DNA of 16,183 nt. Source: Rhodobacterales bacterium UBA3089. GTDB taxonomy: Bacteria; Pseudomonadota; Alphaproteobacteria; Rhodobacterales; Rhodobacteraceae. The number at the start of each line of letters is the position of its first letter. Position 1 is the first letter of the stretch. Shown here one piece after another: positions 1 through 7,000 of this stretch. A model generated the notes under the pieces. The model saw only the letters and a list, made by a program, of their open reading frames with translations, did not search any database and was not told the DNA's origin. The stretch spans positions 5,852-22,034 of the forward strand of contig DFBD01000087.1 in assembly GCA_002367255.1 (NCBI GenBank). Direction: 5' to 3'. A program made the position numbers and the translations under genes.

Positions 1-1433
1 ACCGTCATCCCCATCCCCAGAACGAAACTGGTAACCGCGCCGGCAAGCAGCATCAACGGCACATTGCCATCCGCATAGAGCAGCAACTCGCGCGAGAATG
101 CGCCCGCCACACCTGTGTAAGACAGCCCGCCAACAACCAGCCCGATACCGGCCAGAACGGCAACCAGTTTGGCCACATTGATGGCAATATCCATCAGCAG
201 AAGTTGTGCGCGCGCCAGCGTGAGGCGGCTATCCTTGCGGAACGATGTCGCGACCAGCATCACGACCGAAGCATAGTAAGGTGACCGCGACTCAAGTCGA
301 AGCACCATCAATACATAAATGAGAACGGCGAGGCTCAGCAGATAGGGCCAACCTCTTAACAGAACCGGCCAGACTTTTGGGATCTCGGAACGGGACAGAC
401 CTTGCAGCCCTTTGCGCGCCGCGAACATGTCAACCTGCAACAGCAATGCGACATAAAACATCAGCGCCGGAATGATCGCAGCCACCACGATTGTCGAGTA
501 TTGTACGCCCAGGAATGAGGCCATGACAAAAGCAACAGTCCCCATCACCGGCGGCATCAACGTAGCCCCCGTCGAGGCACAGGCCTCGACCGCGGCGGCA
601 TAGCTTGCCGGATATCCGACACGGCGCATGGTTGGAACTGAAAACGGGGCGGATGTAAGGATATTCGAGATCACGCTCCCCGACAGGGACCCCAAAATAC
701 CCGATCCCAGAACGGCAACCTTGGCAGGCCCCCCCCTGCGATGGCCCAGCAGCGCGGCCGCCAGATCCATGAAAAATTCGCTGCCCTTGGTCACAACAAG
801 GACCGAGCCGAAAATGACAAAGCCGATCACGAGCTCGGCCACAACCTGCATCGGAATTCCGACGACGCTCTCGACCCCAAGAACATGGGCCCGTACGGTC
901 TCCAGGGCTGAAAACTGTGTGCCCCAAAGGAAGCCTGGCATGTGTCCGGCATAAAGCGGGAATGTCCCGAACAACAGTGCGGTTATAAGCAACACAGTAC
1001 CGCCAGCACGCCGTATACCTTCCAGAACCAGCACCAGCAGAATGGCGGCCATGATATCAGCGATCAGGGGGGCATCATATTCCCACCCTCGCTGGATGAT
1101 GTCCAAACCGTGATTGCCAAGCCACCCCGCGCTGACAAGCGCAAGCGCAGCTAAGCCGAGACTCAGCCAGATAGGCCCCTTTGATGGGCCGGACCTCATA
1201 GGAACCGACAGAAACGCAACCGCAAGAAAAATTCCGATCAGGTAATACAGGTATGCATTCCCAAGCGGCTGGAACCCGAAAATATTCAGCAAAAACTGTT
1301 GATTTACTGCCAGTAGAACGCCGGACGCGCCCAACAACATGATAAGCCAGCGCAGCGGGCCTGATGGCCCTACTGCGACAACAGGTTCGCCTTGCGCGTG
1401 TTTGTCCACGTCCAGTGTGCCTTTGTTGGTCAT
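1..1433 (-). CDS. TRAP transporter fused permease (DctQ-DctM type, TAXI-associated), 3' end cut by window
   Basis: Inner-membrane permease of a TRAP transporter, driving solute uptake with an ion gradient in partnership with the adjacent TAXI binding protein. The reading frame is open from the ATG at 1433 to the left edge, giving 477 residues without a stop; the family usually runs to 600-850, so the C-terminal part is missing. Hydrophobic segments start near residue 28 and continue throughout. The DctM core shows the family's characteristic ACASTGATLMPPVMG stretch at about 280-294, followed by PALMFYVALLLQVD, and PLMLLAGAVTSFVLGMGM at the visible end. An AGGA ribosome site lies about 7 nt upstream of the ATG. 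It follows the binding-protein gene after 76 nt and is probably co-transcribed with it. The family call is secure. The substrate cannot be read from sequence; a carboxylate is likely from the neighbouring CoA ligases, but that is inference. Confidence 0.92.
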   Translation of the reverse strand, partial: MTNKGTLDVDKHAQGEPVVAVGPSGPLRWLIMLLGASGVLLAVNQQFLLNIFGFQPLGNAYLYYLIGIFLAVAFLSVPMRSGPSKGPIWLSLGLAALALVSAGWLGNHGLDIIQRGWEYDAPLIADIMAAILLVLVLEGIRRAGGTVLLITALLFGTFPLYAGHMPGFLWGTQFSALETVRAHVLGVESVVGIPMQVVAELVIGFVIFGSVLVVTKGSEFFMDLAAALLGHRRGGPAKVAVLGSGILGSLSGSVISNILTSAPFSVPTMRRVGYPASYAAAVEACASTGATLMPPVMGTVAFVMASFLGVQYSTIVVAAIIPALMFYVALLLQVDMFAARKGLQGLSRSEIPKVWPVLLRGWPYLLSLAVLIYVLMVLRLESRSPYYASVVMLVATSFRKDSRLTLARAQLLLMDIAINVAKLVAVLAGIGLVVGGLSYTGVAGAFSRELLLYADGNVPLMLLAGAVTSFVLGMGMT

Positions 1434-1461
1434 AGGTCCGTCCTGAAATGCATGTGTAGAA

Positions 1462-1490
1462 GCCCCCCGGCGCGCATGGCGCCAGGGGGC
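1462..1490 (-). terminator. Intergenic stem-loop between binding protein and permease
   Basis: Twelve-base arms (1462-1473 and 1479-1490) pair with one mismatch around a five-base loop. No run of T follows on the minus strand, so it is not a canonical intrinsic terminator. In transporter operons such a hairpin just after the binding-protein gene often stabilises or partly terminates the message, so that more binding protein than permease is made. That role is inferred here. Confidence 0.5.
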
Positions 1491-1509
1491 GGAAGCTGTC
1501 ATCGACAGA

Positions 1510-2637
1510 TCAATTAAGTGCGGCGACGACCTCAGCGCGACGCGCCATCCACGCTTTGGAAAAGTCTTCCTCGGCCAGTCCGGCGTTAGCGTCGAGGAAC
1601 TCGGCCCACGCGCTTACCAGCGCATCCATGCGCGCGGTGCGTTTCACGTTCCACGCTTCATCCTCATCGGTCCAGATGCCGATCTCGCGCAGATAGCGCA
1701 CGGCACCCTCATGGAACGGTACATCAATCGCCGGACGGCCCGACCGATCCAACGACCAGCGGGTCATTGTCGCCGTGCCATTTTTATAGAGGTCATAGGT
1801 TTCATCCAAAGCCTTGATGAAAGCATAGACCTCGTCGGCGGATTTTTCGTTCGTCGTCGTGATCACGGGATAGCGATAGGCGGCCATCTTTGCGGTTTCA
1901 CCTTCGGGCAAGCCTGCGGCCACATCTTCATCCGAGGGGCTCATGATAGGCAACACCTCGAGCAGCTTGTCCCAGCCCTCTTTGTTGTCTGGCTCAAGTG
2001 GCGCATAAAAAATGCCGCGCGGGCTTTCGGCCAGCTCATAGAGGTGGCTTGTTGTTGGTGTTGTGCAGGTCGCGTCAGACTCGTTGCGCGTCATCGAGGA
2101 CATCGCCGCGCCATAGGTCGGGAACATGACGACCTCAACATCATCAAGGGTCAGACCACCAAACGCGAGGATCGCTTCGCATTTTACATTCACCGACGGG
2201 TTGCCCGCCACAAAAGCGATCCGCTTTCCCCTCGCATCCGCAACGGTTTTGATCCCTGCGTCACCCGCAGCGACCAGCGTGATACCCGCAGGACGCCCGG
2301 CAACAGCGCGCAACTGGCGCGGACCCCAATCTGCTGTGGCAAAATCATACGCGCCTTCGCCAAGAAAGAAGGCTTCGGTCGCCAGAAACGCGTAATCGGC
2401 ACGTCCTTGCAGCAACGGCTGCAAACGACCAATGCCGCTGCCCGAAGGCTGAATCCGAACGCGCGTGCCAAACGACTTCCCAAAGGCGTCCGCGATGGCC
2501 GACGCTTCGGCATAGCCAGCCGAGCCGACATCATACGAGGTCCATACCATCGTTTCCGGCAGCTCCTGGCTGATTGCCGGCAATGCAACACAGGTTGCCA
2601 ACACGCCCAGTGCAGACCGCAAGTTGAAATATTTCAT
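1510..2637 (-). CDS. TAXI-family TRAP transporter solute-binding protein
   Basis: Periplasmic receptor that delivers substrate to the fused TRAP permease encoded downstream. About 375 residues, slightly longer than the family's usual 320-350. It begins with a signal peptide: MKYF, a basic residue, then a hydrophobic stretch ending in ALPAIS before the mature ELPETMVW. The early motif GSAGYAEASAIADAF, the PSGSGIGRLQPLLQGRADYAF region and the YRYPVITTTNEKSADEVYAF region are arranged as in TAXI proteins (TRAP-associated extracytoplasmic immunogenic). Two ATG codons are adjacent (2640 and 2637). The ribosome site AGGGAGG ends 3 nt from the first and 6 nt from the second, which favours 2637. The LysR gene is divergent, 197 nt away, and probably regulates it. 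The substrate is unknown. Confidence 0.93.
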   Translation of the reverse strand: MKYFNLRSALGVLATCVALPAISQELPETMVWTSYDVGSAGYAEASAIADAFGKSFGTRVRIQPSGSGIGRLQPLLQGRADYAFLATEAFFLGEGAYDFATADWGPRQLRAVAGRPAGITLVAAGDAGIKTVADARGKRIAFVAGNPSVNVKCEAILAFGGLTLDDVEVVMFPTYGAAMSSMTRNESDATCTTPTTSHLYELAESPRGIFYAPLEPDNKEGWDKLLEVLPIMSPSDEDVAAGLPEGETAKMAAYRYPVITTTNEKSADEVYAFIKALDETYDLYKNGTATMTRWSLDRSGRPAIDVPFHEGAVRYLREIGIWTDEDEAWNVKRTARMDALVSAWAEFLDANAGLAEEDFSKAWMARRAEVVAALN

Positions 2638-2756
2638 CATTTTCCTCCCTAATGCGAAGACCCGAACCTTTGCACCACTCCTGCCGTCCGGGTTTTGCCC
2701 GATACAGCAGATTTACCAGCGCTAAAGCCTATCAATACGACAAGCAGGCGAGCCTC

Positions 2757-2771
2757 CATTCGAATGATCAT
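2757..2771. promoter_or_regulatory. Overlapping palindromes in the divergent LysR/TAXI promoter region
   Basis: CATTCGAATG (2757-2766) is a perfect 10-bp palindrome and overlaps ATGATCAT (2764-2771), a perfect 8-bp one. Both lie between the two divergent genes, about 65-120 nt from each start. A regulatory role is suggested by position only. Confidence 0.25.
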
Positions 2772-2794
2772 GAGATACTTGTTCACATAGCACA

Positions 2795-2811
2795 AATGCA
2801 TTATGCGCATT
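2795..2811. promoter_or_regulatory. Candidate LysR-type operator (T-N11-A)
   Basis: AATGC (2795-2799) and GCATT (2807-2811) are inverted arms around 7 nt and contain the T-N11-A pattern (T2797, A2809) typical of LysR-type regulator sites. It lies 23-40 nt upstream of the LysR start, where an autoregulatory site that also acts on the divergent TAXI gene would be expected. Short motifs of this kind also arise by chance. Confidence 0.4.
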
Positions 2812-2834
2812 ACAGAAATAGAAAATGGGTATAT

Positions 2835-3755
2835 ATGGAAGTCCGCCTTCTCAGTAATTTCAGCGTGATTGTCGAACTGAGCAGCATAACAGCTGCGGCG
2901 GAGCGCCTTAGTATTGCCCAACCCGCCTTAAGCCGTCAGGTTAAAATTCTGGAAAAGGAATTTGGTGTCCCGCTGCTTCATCGACATGGGCGGGGTGTCA
3001 CGCCGACAGAGGAGGGCTTACGGCTTGTTTCCCGTGCAAAGCTGATCCTGGAAGATATGAAAAACCTTCAGACCGATGTGAAGGGCGATCCCAAATCGCT
3101 GTCTGGCACGCTCACGCTTGGACTACCGCCTACTGTTGCCGAAGTCTTGGCCACCCATCTCATTATACGCACCATGGAGAAATTTCCGGACGTCAATCTG
3201 CGGATCGTCTCCGGCTTCAGCGGCCATGTGCAGGAATGGCTGACCCGTGGAAAAATTGATCTGGGCGTTGCGTATGAAGGGCAGAAATCAAAATTCATTA
3301 AGTCACGGCCAATTCTTCTGGAAAATCTCTTCCTGATTCAGCCCGCCCAGCCCACCTGTGACGACATGCCGATCACCGCCCAAGACGCCCTGCGTCAGCC
3401 GCTGATCTTGCCAAATTCGGAACACGGCCTGCGCAGCAGGATTGAACACATCGCCCAAACTGCCAAGATCGACCTGAACGTCGTTCTTGAAGTCGACATT
3501 CTGCCGACAATGCTGTCATGCGTCGATCGCGGATTGGGGAGTACCATCCTGCCTTTGGTCAGCGTCATTCATCATATCCGTTCGGGACAATTAGTCGCCC
3601 GCCCGATTGTGCGGCACCCGATCGACCGAACGCTGGTTCTGATGACCCCCCTCAACCGTCCGATCTCCCGGTTGTCGGAAAAATTTTCAGAGTTTATGAT
3701 TTCAGAAGTCCATCATCTGGTGAGCTCGGGCGAGTGGTCCGGCACGACGCTATAG
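2835..3755 (+). CDS. LysR-type transcriptional regulator
   Basis: DNA-binding regulator of 306 residues, the usual LysR length. Residues 1-60 form the winged helix-turn-helix: MEVRLLSNFSVIVE, then ITAAAERLSIAQPALSRQ and LEKEFGVPLLHR, closely following the family pattern. The effector-binding domain begins near residue 92 (GTLTLGLPPTVAE) and continues to the end. The frame is open back to 2652, but the upstream codons do not look like LysR sequence, and the ATG at 2835 gives the canonical N-terminus; the ribosome site is weak. The gene is divergent from the TAXI/TRAP genes, the standard arrangement for a LysR regulator and its target. The co-inducer is probably the transported compound or a metabolite of it, by inference. 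Confidence 0.93.
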   Translation: MEVRLLSNFSVIVELSSITAAAERLSIAQPALSRQVKILEKEFGVPLLHRHGRGVTPTEEGLRLVSRAKLILEDMKNLQTDVKGDPKSLSGTLTLGLPPTVAEVLATHLIIRTMEKFPDVNLRIVSGFSGHVQEWLTRGKIDLGVAYEGQKSKFIKSRPILLENLFLIQPAQPTCDDMPITAQDALRQPLILPNSEHGLRSRIEHIAQTAKIDLNVVLEVDILPTMLSCVDRGLGSTILPLVSVIHHIRSGQLVARPIVRHPIDRTLVLMTPLNRPISRLSEKFSEFMISEVHHLVSSGEWSGTTL

Positions 3756-3936
3756 GCTCCGCAGAGCAAAACAAGCCCGGACAAAACTGGGCTGGGTTCA
3801 AATAAATTGGGCGCAGCGATCGCTATGGCACGTTTCAGCCCGCCTATACTGGCGCGCTGAGATTGGAGAGAACGCGCAGACCGCCCTGAGACAGCAAAGC
3901 GAGGCGGCCCGGATATTCCAGCCCATGATAAATATT
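3756..3936. other. Intergenic region between two converging genes
   Basis: About 180 bp separate the 3' ends of the LysR gene and the transporter gene. A short hairpin (AGCCC 3774-3778 with GGGCT 3789-3793) follows the LysR stop, and the perfect palindrome AGCGATCGCT lies at 3815-3824. CCGCC/GGCGG arms flank about 3882-3908. None is followed by a T run on the relevant strand, so no intrinsic terminator can be called. I see no gene. Confidence 0.5.
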
Positions 3937-5370
3937 TCAGATCGCACCGCTAAGCATCAATCCCATCAATAACGCGCCCCAGAACAGCAGCAATACTGCG
4001 CAATAGGTGCCGTTCCAAACTGGCCCTATCAGCCCGGCCGGTCGATCAATGATCGACGCGCACAGTGCGATCGTCGTGATGAAAGGCGACAGGCCGATGA
4101 CGGCCGTCCAGCCGCCAATGATTGCGAGCGCGATGGTCAGGTCATTCAGGCCAGGCAGCGCCAATTGCGAGGCAATGGCACCGAACACCGATGCGGTCAC
4201 GATCGGGTTCACGCCGACAAAGGCCAAAACCACGACGGACATCATAAGCCCCAGCGCCAATGTAACCGGCCCAAGGGATAAATCCGAGAAAAAGTCCCGC
4301 AATCCATCCACAGGAATGATGGCGATCAAAACCACGGACAGGAACCCTGCGGCCGCGAACACGCCCACCTCACCCGCCGTGGCAGGCATCCGGCGCCAGC
4401 TGTCCAGGAGTGTCGCATTGATTGTCTTCCATGGCCCGCCCGTTAATTTTCGCGACGATAGCGCTGACCAGAAGATCGCGTAGCATGGCGCTAGCACCAG
4501 CAGGGATTCCTGAAATGTCAGTGGCGACACTTCGTGCATGATGACAATCGACAAACCCAATATCACCACATGCCCCACCAATAGCGCCGCCCCTCTCCAG
4601 CTGGTCACCTGTGGCCGCCGCCCTGTCACGGCTCGCTGCGACAGTCGCCGGTTCTGCACACGATCAAGGCTCCAACCAATCGCAATGAAGACAAAACTTA
4701 TGGCAAACCCGAATGGTCCGAAGTCAAAATAGGACAGGCTGGGCAATGTAATGAGCACAACATTTGTGGCAAACCCAAATGGCGACCAAAGCGAGATCAG
4801 ACTGAACCCCCGGATAATGGCAAGCGTCATCCGGCGTAACCTTGCCTCCTGCAAATCAGGGGGCAACTGCATCGTTGACGGCTCCGCGAGCGCGCGTTTG
4901 GCCAGATCAAGCAGAATGACCAAGCCGCCAAAGTTGATCAGGACCCCGAATAAATGCCCACCAAACGACAGCGCCAGATAGCGCCGTGAGGGCGGTTGCC
5001 CTGTCAAATAGACACCTGCCTCGCCGACTTCTGGCGCCATCATCGCTGCGGATCGCAGCGTGCCCAGAAGAATGATCAGGGCCCCCAAGAACAATGAGCG
5101 CCCTATTGCATCCATCAAGACCTCTGAGGGAATATCACGCCAGAGCGCGACAATCAGCGCGCAGACGGACAACAGCACGGCAACCCAGGTGGCGATGCTG
5201 AACAGGCGCCAGCCAAGCGCCAGGAATAGGCCCAATGCCATCCCTGCCGTGAGAATAAGCCACGGTGCGTCCACAAAAATCAGCCCGACGGCAGCGGCCA
5301 AAACAAACGTCAGCAGACCGCTGCGCAACCGGCGGACACCGCCATTGACTGGGGTTGGGGCTCCTGGCAT
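3937..5370 (-). CDS. Unrecognised multi-pass membrane transporter (ion-transporter-superfamily-like)
   Basis: Integral membrane protein of 477 residues with roughly ten to twelve hydrophobic segments. I do not recognise the exact family. Two halves each carry a re-entrant-loop-like stretch: SLWSPFGFATNVV (about 193-205) and AFVGVNPIVTASVFGA (about 383-398), the second followed by GLSPFITTIAL (426-436). Paired NP or SP loops in an inverted-repeat layout are typical of the ion transporter (IT) superfamily of carboxylate carriers, so a carboxylate importer or exporter is plausible but unproven. The frame is open to 5493, but the upstream part overlaps the crotonase gene in another frame. The ATG at 5370 is 7 nt after the crotonase stop, with GAGAG upstream, and is the likely start. 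It is the last gene of the operon and probably moves the pathway substrate or product. Confidence 0.75.
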   Translation of the reverse strand: MPGAPTPVNGGVRRLRSGLLTFVLAAAVGLIFVDAPWLILTAGMALGLFLALGWRLFSIATWVAVLLSVCALIVALWRDIPSEVLMDAIGRSLFLGALIILLGTLRSAAMMAPEVGEAGVYLTGQPPSRRYLALSFGGHLFGVLINFGGLVILLDLAKRALAEPSTMQLPPDLQEARLRRMTLAIIRGFSLISLWSPFGFATNVVLITLPSLSYFDFGPFGFAISFVFIAIGWSLDRVQNRRLSQRAVTGRRPQVTSWRGAALLVGHVVILGLSIVIMHEVSPLTFQESLLVLAPCYAIFWSALSSRKLTGGPWKTINATLLDSWRRMPATAGEVGVFAAAGFLSVVLIAIIPVDGLRDFFSDLSLGPVTLALGLMMSVVVLAFVGVNPIVTASVFGAIASQLALPGLNDLTIALAIIGGWTAVIGLSPFITTIALCASIIDRPAGLIGPVWNGTYCAVLLLFWGALLMGLMLSGAI

Positions 5371-5377
5371 CCGACTC

Positions 5378-6139
5378 TCAACACCCTTTGAAATGGGGCG
5401 TGCGTTTCTCGAAAAACGCGGATCTTCCTTCGGCAGCATCAGCACTGTTAAGCAATATCGGCTGAAGCTGGCGTTCATATTCAAGCGCGGCATCCACGTC
5501 GCGGGCGAACCAGTCGGCGATGTACTGTCGTGGCAAAGGGGCTACTTCTGCTTCTTCCAGCGCCAGTGCACAGGCCATTTCCACCGCCTGCCCTTCGTCA
5601 GCAAGCGCGTCAACAAGACCGCTGGCAAGCGCTTCATCAGCCGTGATCTTGCGATTGCTCATGATGATCCTGCGTGCTTTTGCGGGTCCAACCCGTGCGG
5701 GTAACGTGGCAAGTAAACCCATGTCGGGGATCACACCGACCCTGGTGAAACCCGCCACAAACATCGCGCCCCGCGAGGCAACAACCAGCGGGCAAGCCAT
5801 CGCCAGCCCAAAGCCGGCCCCCGCCGCCCAACCTTCGACCGCCACCACCAGAGGTTTGGGAAACCGAACCATTCGTCCGATCATGTCCTTCACCGTGGCA
5901 AAGCGTTCCCGCTGTTGGGCAATGCTACACATACCCTGGTCGCGGATATCACCCCCGGACGAAAAATGACCACCCTTCCCCGTTAATACCACGGCGCGCA
6001 CGTCAACATCTCTCTCGGCTTGTGACAGGATCTGAACCAGTTCCTGACGCACCGGATGACCCACCGGGTTGCGGCGGCCCGGCTCGTTCAGGCTGATCAC
6101 CAGCAGACCGCCACCGCGTGTTTCGAGATCAATAGACAT
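5378..6139 (-). CDS. Enoyl-CoA hydratase/isomerase (crotonase) family protein
   Basis: Crotonase-fold enzyme of 253 residues acting on an acyl-CoA in the cytoplasm. The first oxyanion-hole segment is HFSSGGD (58-64) and the second is EGWAAGAGFGLAMAC (102-116). The helix after it reads VGVIPDMGLLATLPARVG (134-151), the PD...LP pattern of PaaG-like and isomerase-type members. Neither catalytic glutamate of classical enoyl-CoA hydratase (rat Glu144 and Glu164) is present: by my alignment these positions are Gly111 and Phe131, while Asp139 is available as an acid/base. An isomerase, hydrolase or related reaction is therefore more likely than simple hydration. The start overlaps the MaoC stop by 1 nt (TGATG), indicating coupled translation; the permease follows 7 nt after its stop. 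Confidence 0.9.
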   Translation of the reverse strand: MSIDLETRGGGLLVISLNEPGRRNPVGHPVRQELVQILSQAERDVDVRAVVLTGKGGHFSSGGDIRDQGMCSIAQQRERFATVKDMIGRMVRFPKPLVVAVEGWAAGAGFGLAMACPLVVASRGAMFVAGFTRVGVIPDMGLLATLPARVGPAKARRIIMSNRKITADEALASGLVDALADEGQAVEMACALALEEAEVAPLPRQYIADWFARDVDAALEYERQLQPILLNSADAAEGRSAFFEKRTPHFKGC

Positions 6140-6999
6140 CAGGCCTCACTGTATTGGAACTTGCCGTTCCCAATCACGACCTTGTCCCGCTCCACCGCGC
6201 AAGTCCGGAACGACCCGTCCTGCCAGATCTCAGTGCGCAGCGTCTCGCCGGGAAACACATGGGCGGTGAACCGTGCATCCATCGCACCAAAACGCGCAGC
6301 GTCGTAATCACACAGCGTCGCAAGCAGCGCATGTGCGGCGCAACCGAAGGTGCAAAGACCATGCAGGATCGGTCGCTCAAAGCCGGCCCCTTTTGCCACG
6401 CGCGGGTCAAGGTGCAGCGGATTGGTGTCGCCATTCCAGCGATAGATCAGCGCCTGCTCGGGTCGCGTGCTGGTTTCAACGACATGGTCCGGCGCGGTGT
6501 CGGGAAGCTGGTGAACCGGCTTGGCCGTGTCCGATGGTCCCCCGAACCCGCCGTCCCCGCGCAAGAACGTCGTTCCGCGGCAGGTCGCAAGATGCGTGCC
6601 CGTCGCGTCGTCAAAGATTTCTTTCTCCGAGTAAAGCAACGCGCCCCGGCCCTCGCCCTTGTCAATCAGCCCGGTTACGCGCGTTTTGGCGCGGATCGTC
6701 GCCGCAACCGGAATGGGCGCATGAACCGTCATTCCCTGTTCGCCATGGACCAGACGCAGAGCATCAACACCCGTTGCCGGATCGGACAGCCAAAATCCGG
6801 GGTGACCAAGGACATTCGCAATTGCGGGCATCACACGGATATCATCTTGCAGCCCCCCAACATACGACAGTTGGGGCATATCCATCGGGTCCTGCCCCAT
6901 GCCGATAGACAGCGCATATTGCGCAACATCCCGCGGCCCATAGCTTTGGCGGACTTCGGGAATGTTGAAATTCATCAGATGATTGCGGTCAATTGCCAT
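6139..6999 (-). CDS. MaoC/hydratase-2 family (R)-specific enoyl-CoA hydratase, double hotdog
   Basis: Cytoplasmic 2-enoyl-CoA hydratase (or 3-hydroxyacyl-CoA dehydratase) of 286 residues, the length of the two-hotdog type found in peroxisomal MFE-2 and actinobacterial steroid hydratases. The N-terminal hotdog (about 1-150) holds a degenerate copy. The C-terminal one carries the hydratase-2 motif YRWNGDTNPLHLDP (186-199) with the catalytic Asp191 and His196, followed by AGFERPILHGLCTFG (205-219). This family adds water to trans-2-enoyl-CoAs to give (R)-3-hydroxyacyl-CoAs and often accepts bulky or branched substrates. The start is 1 nt after the synthetase stop, and the stop overlaps the crotonase start. 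With both a MaoC and a crotonase protein in one operon, this one is the better candidate for the hydration step. Confidence 0.93.
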   Translation of the reverse strand: MAIDRNHLMNFNIPEVRQSYGPRDVAQYALSIGMGQDPMDMPQLSYVGGLQDDIRVMPAIANVLGHPGFWLSDPATGVDALRLVHGEQGMTVHAPIPVAATIRAKTRVTGLIDKGEGRGALLYSEKEIFDDATGTHLATCRGTTFLRGDGGFGGPSDTAKPVHQLPDTAPDHVVETSTRPEQALIYRWNGDTNPLHLDPRVAKGAGFERPILHGLCTFGCAAHALLATLCDYDAARFGAMDARFTAHVFPGETLRTEIWQDGSFRTCAVERDKVVIGNGKFQYSEA

Positions 7000-7000
7000 A

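Noticed and set aside
430..927. 165-residue minus-strand ORF inside the TRAP permease
   Set aside because: It is in another frame of the permease gene, whose own frame is open through the region and shows clear family motifs. The ORF is rich in Cys, Arg and Gly and resembles no protein family.
1462..1490. Stem-loop as a full terminator between the TRAP genes
   Set aside because: There is no T run after the stem on the minus strand, and the permease gene follows with a good ribosome site, so complete termination is unlikely.
2652..2834. Upstream extension of the LysR reading frame
   Set aside because: The extra 61 codons precede the canonical LysR N-terminus, have no family resemblance and cover the divergent promoter region with its palindromes.
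3815..3824. Perfect palindrome AGCGATCGCT between converging genes
   Set aside because: A single 10-bp palindrome in a region with no promoter need; without further copies or context it is most simply chance.
5371..5493. Upstream extension of the transporter frame into the crotonase gene
   Set aside because: It overlaps conserved crotonase sequence in another frame, and a better start lies 7 nt after the crotonase stop.
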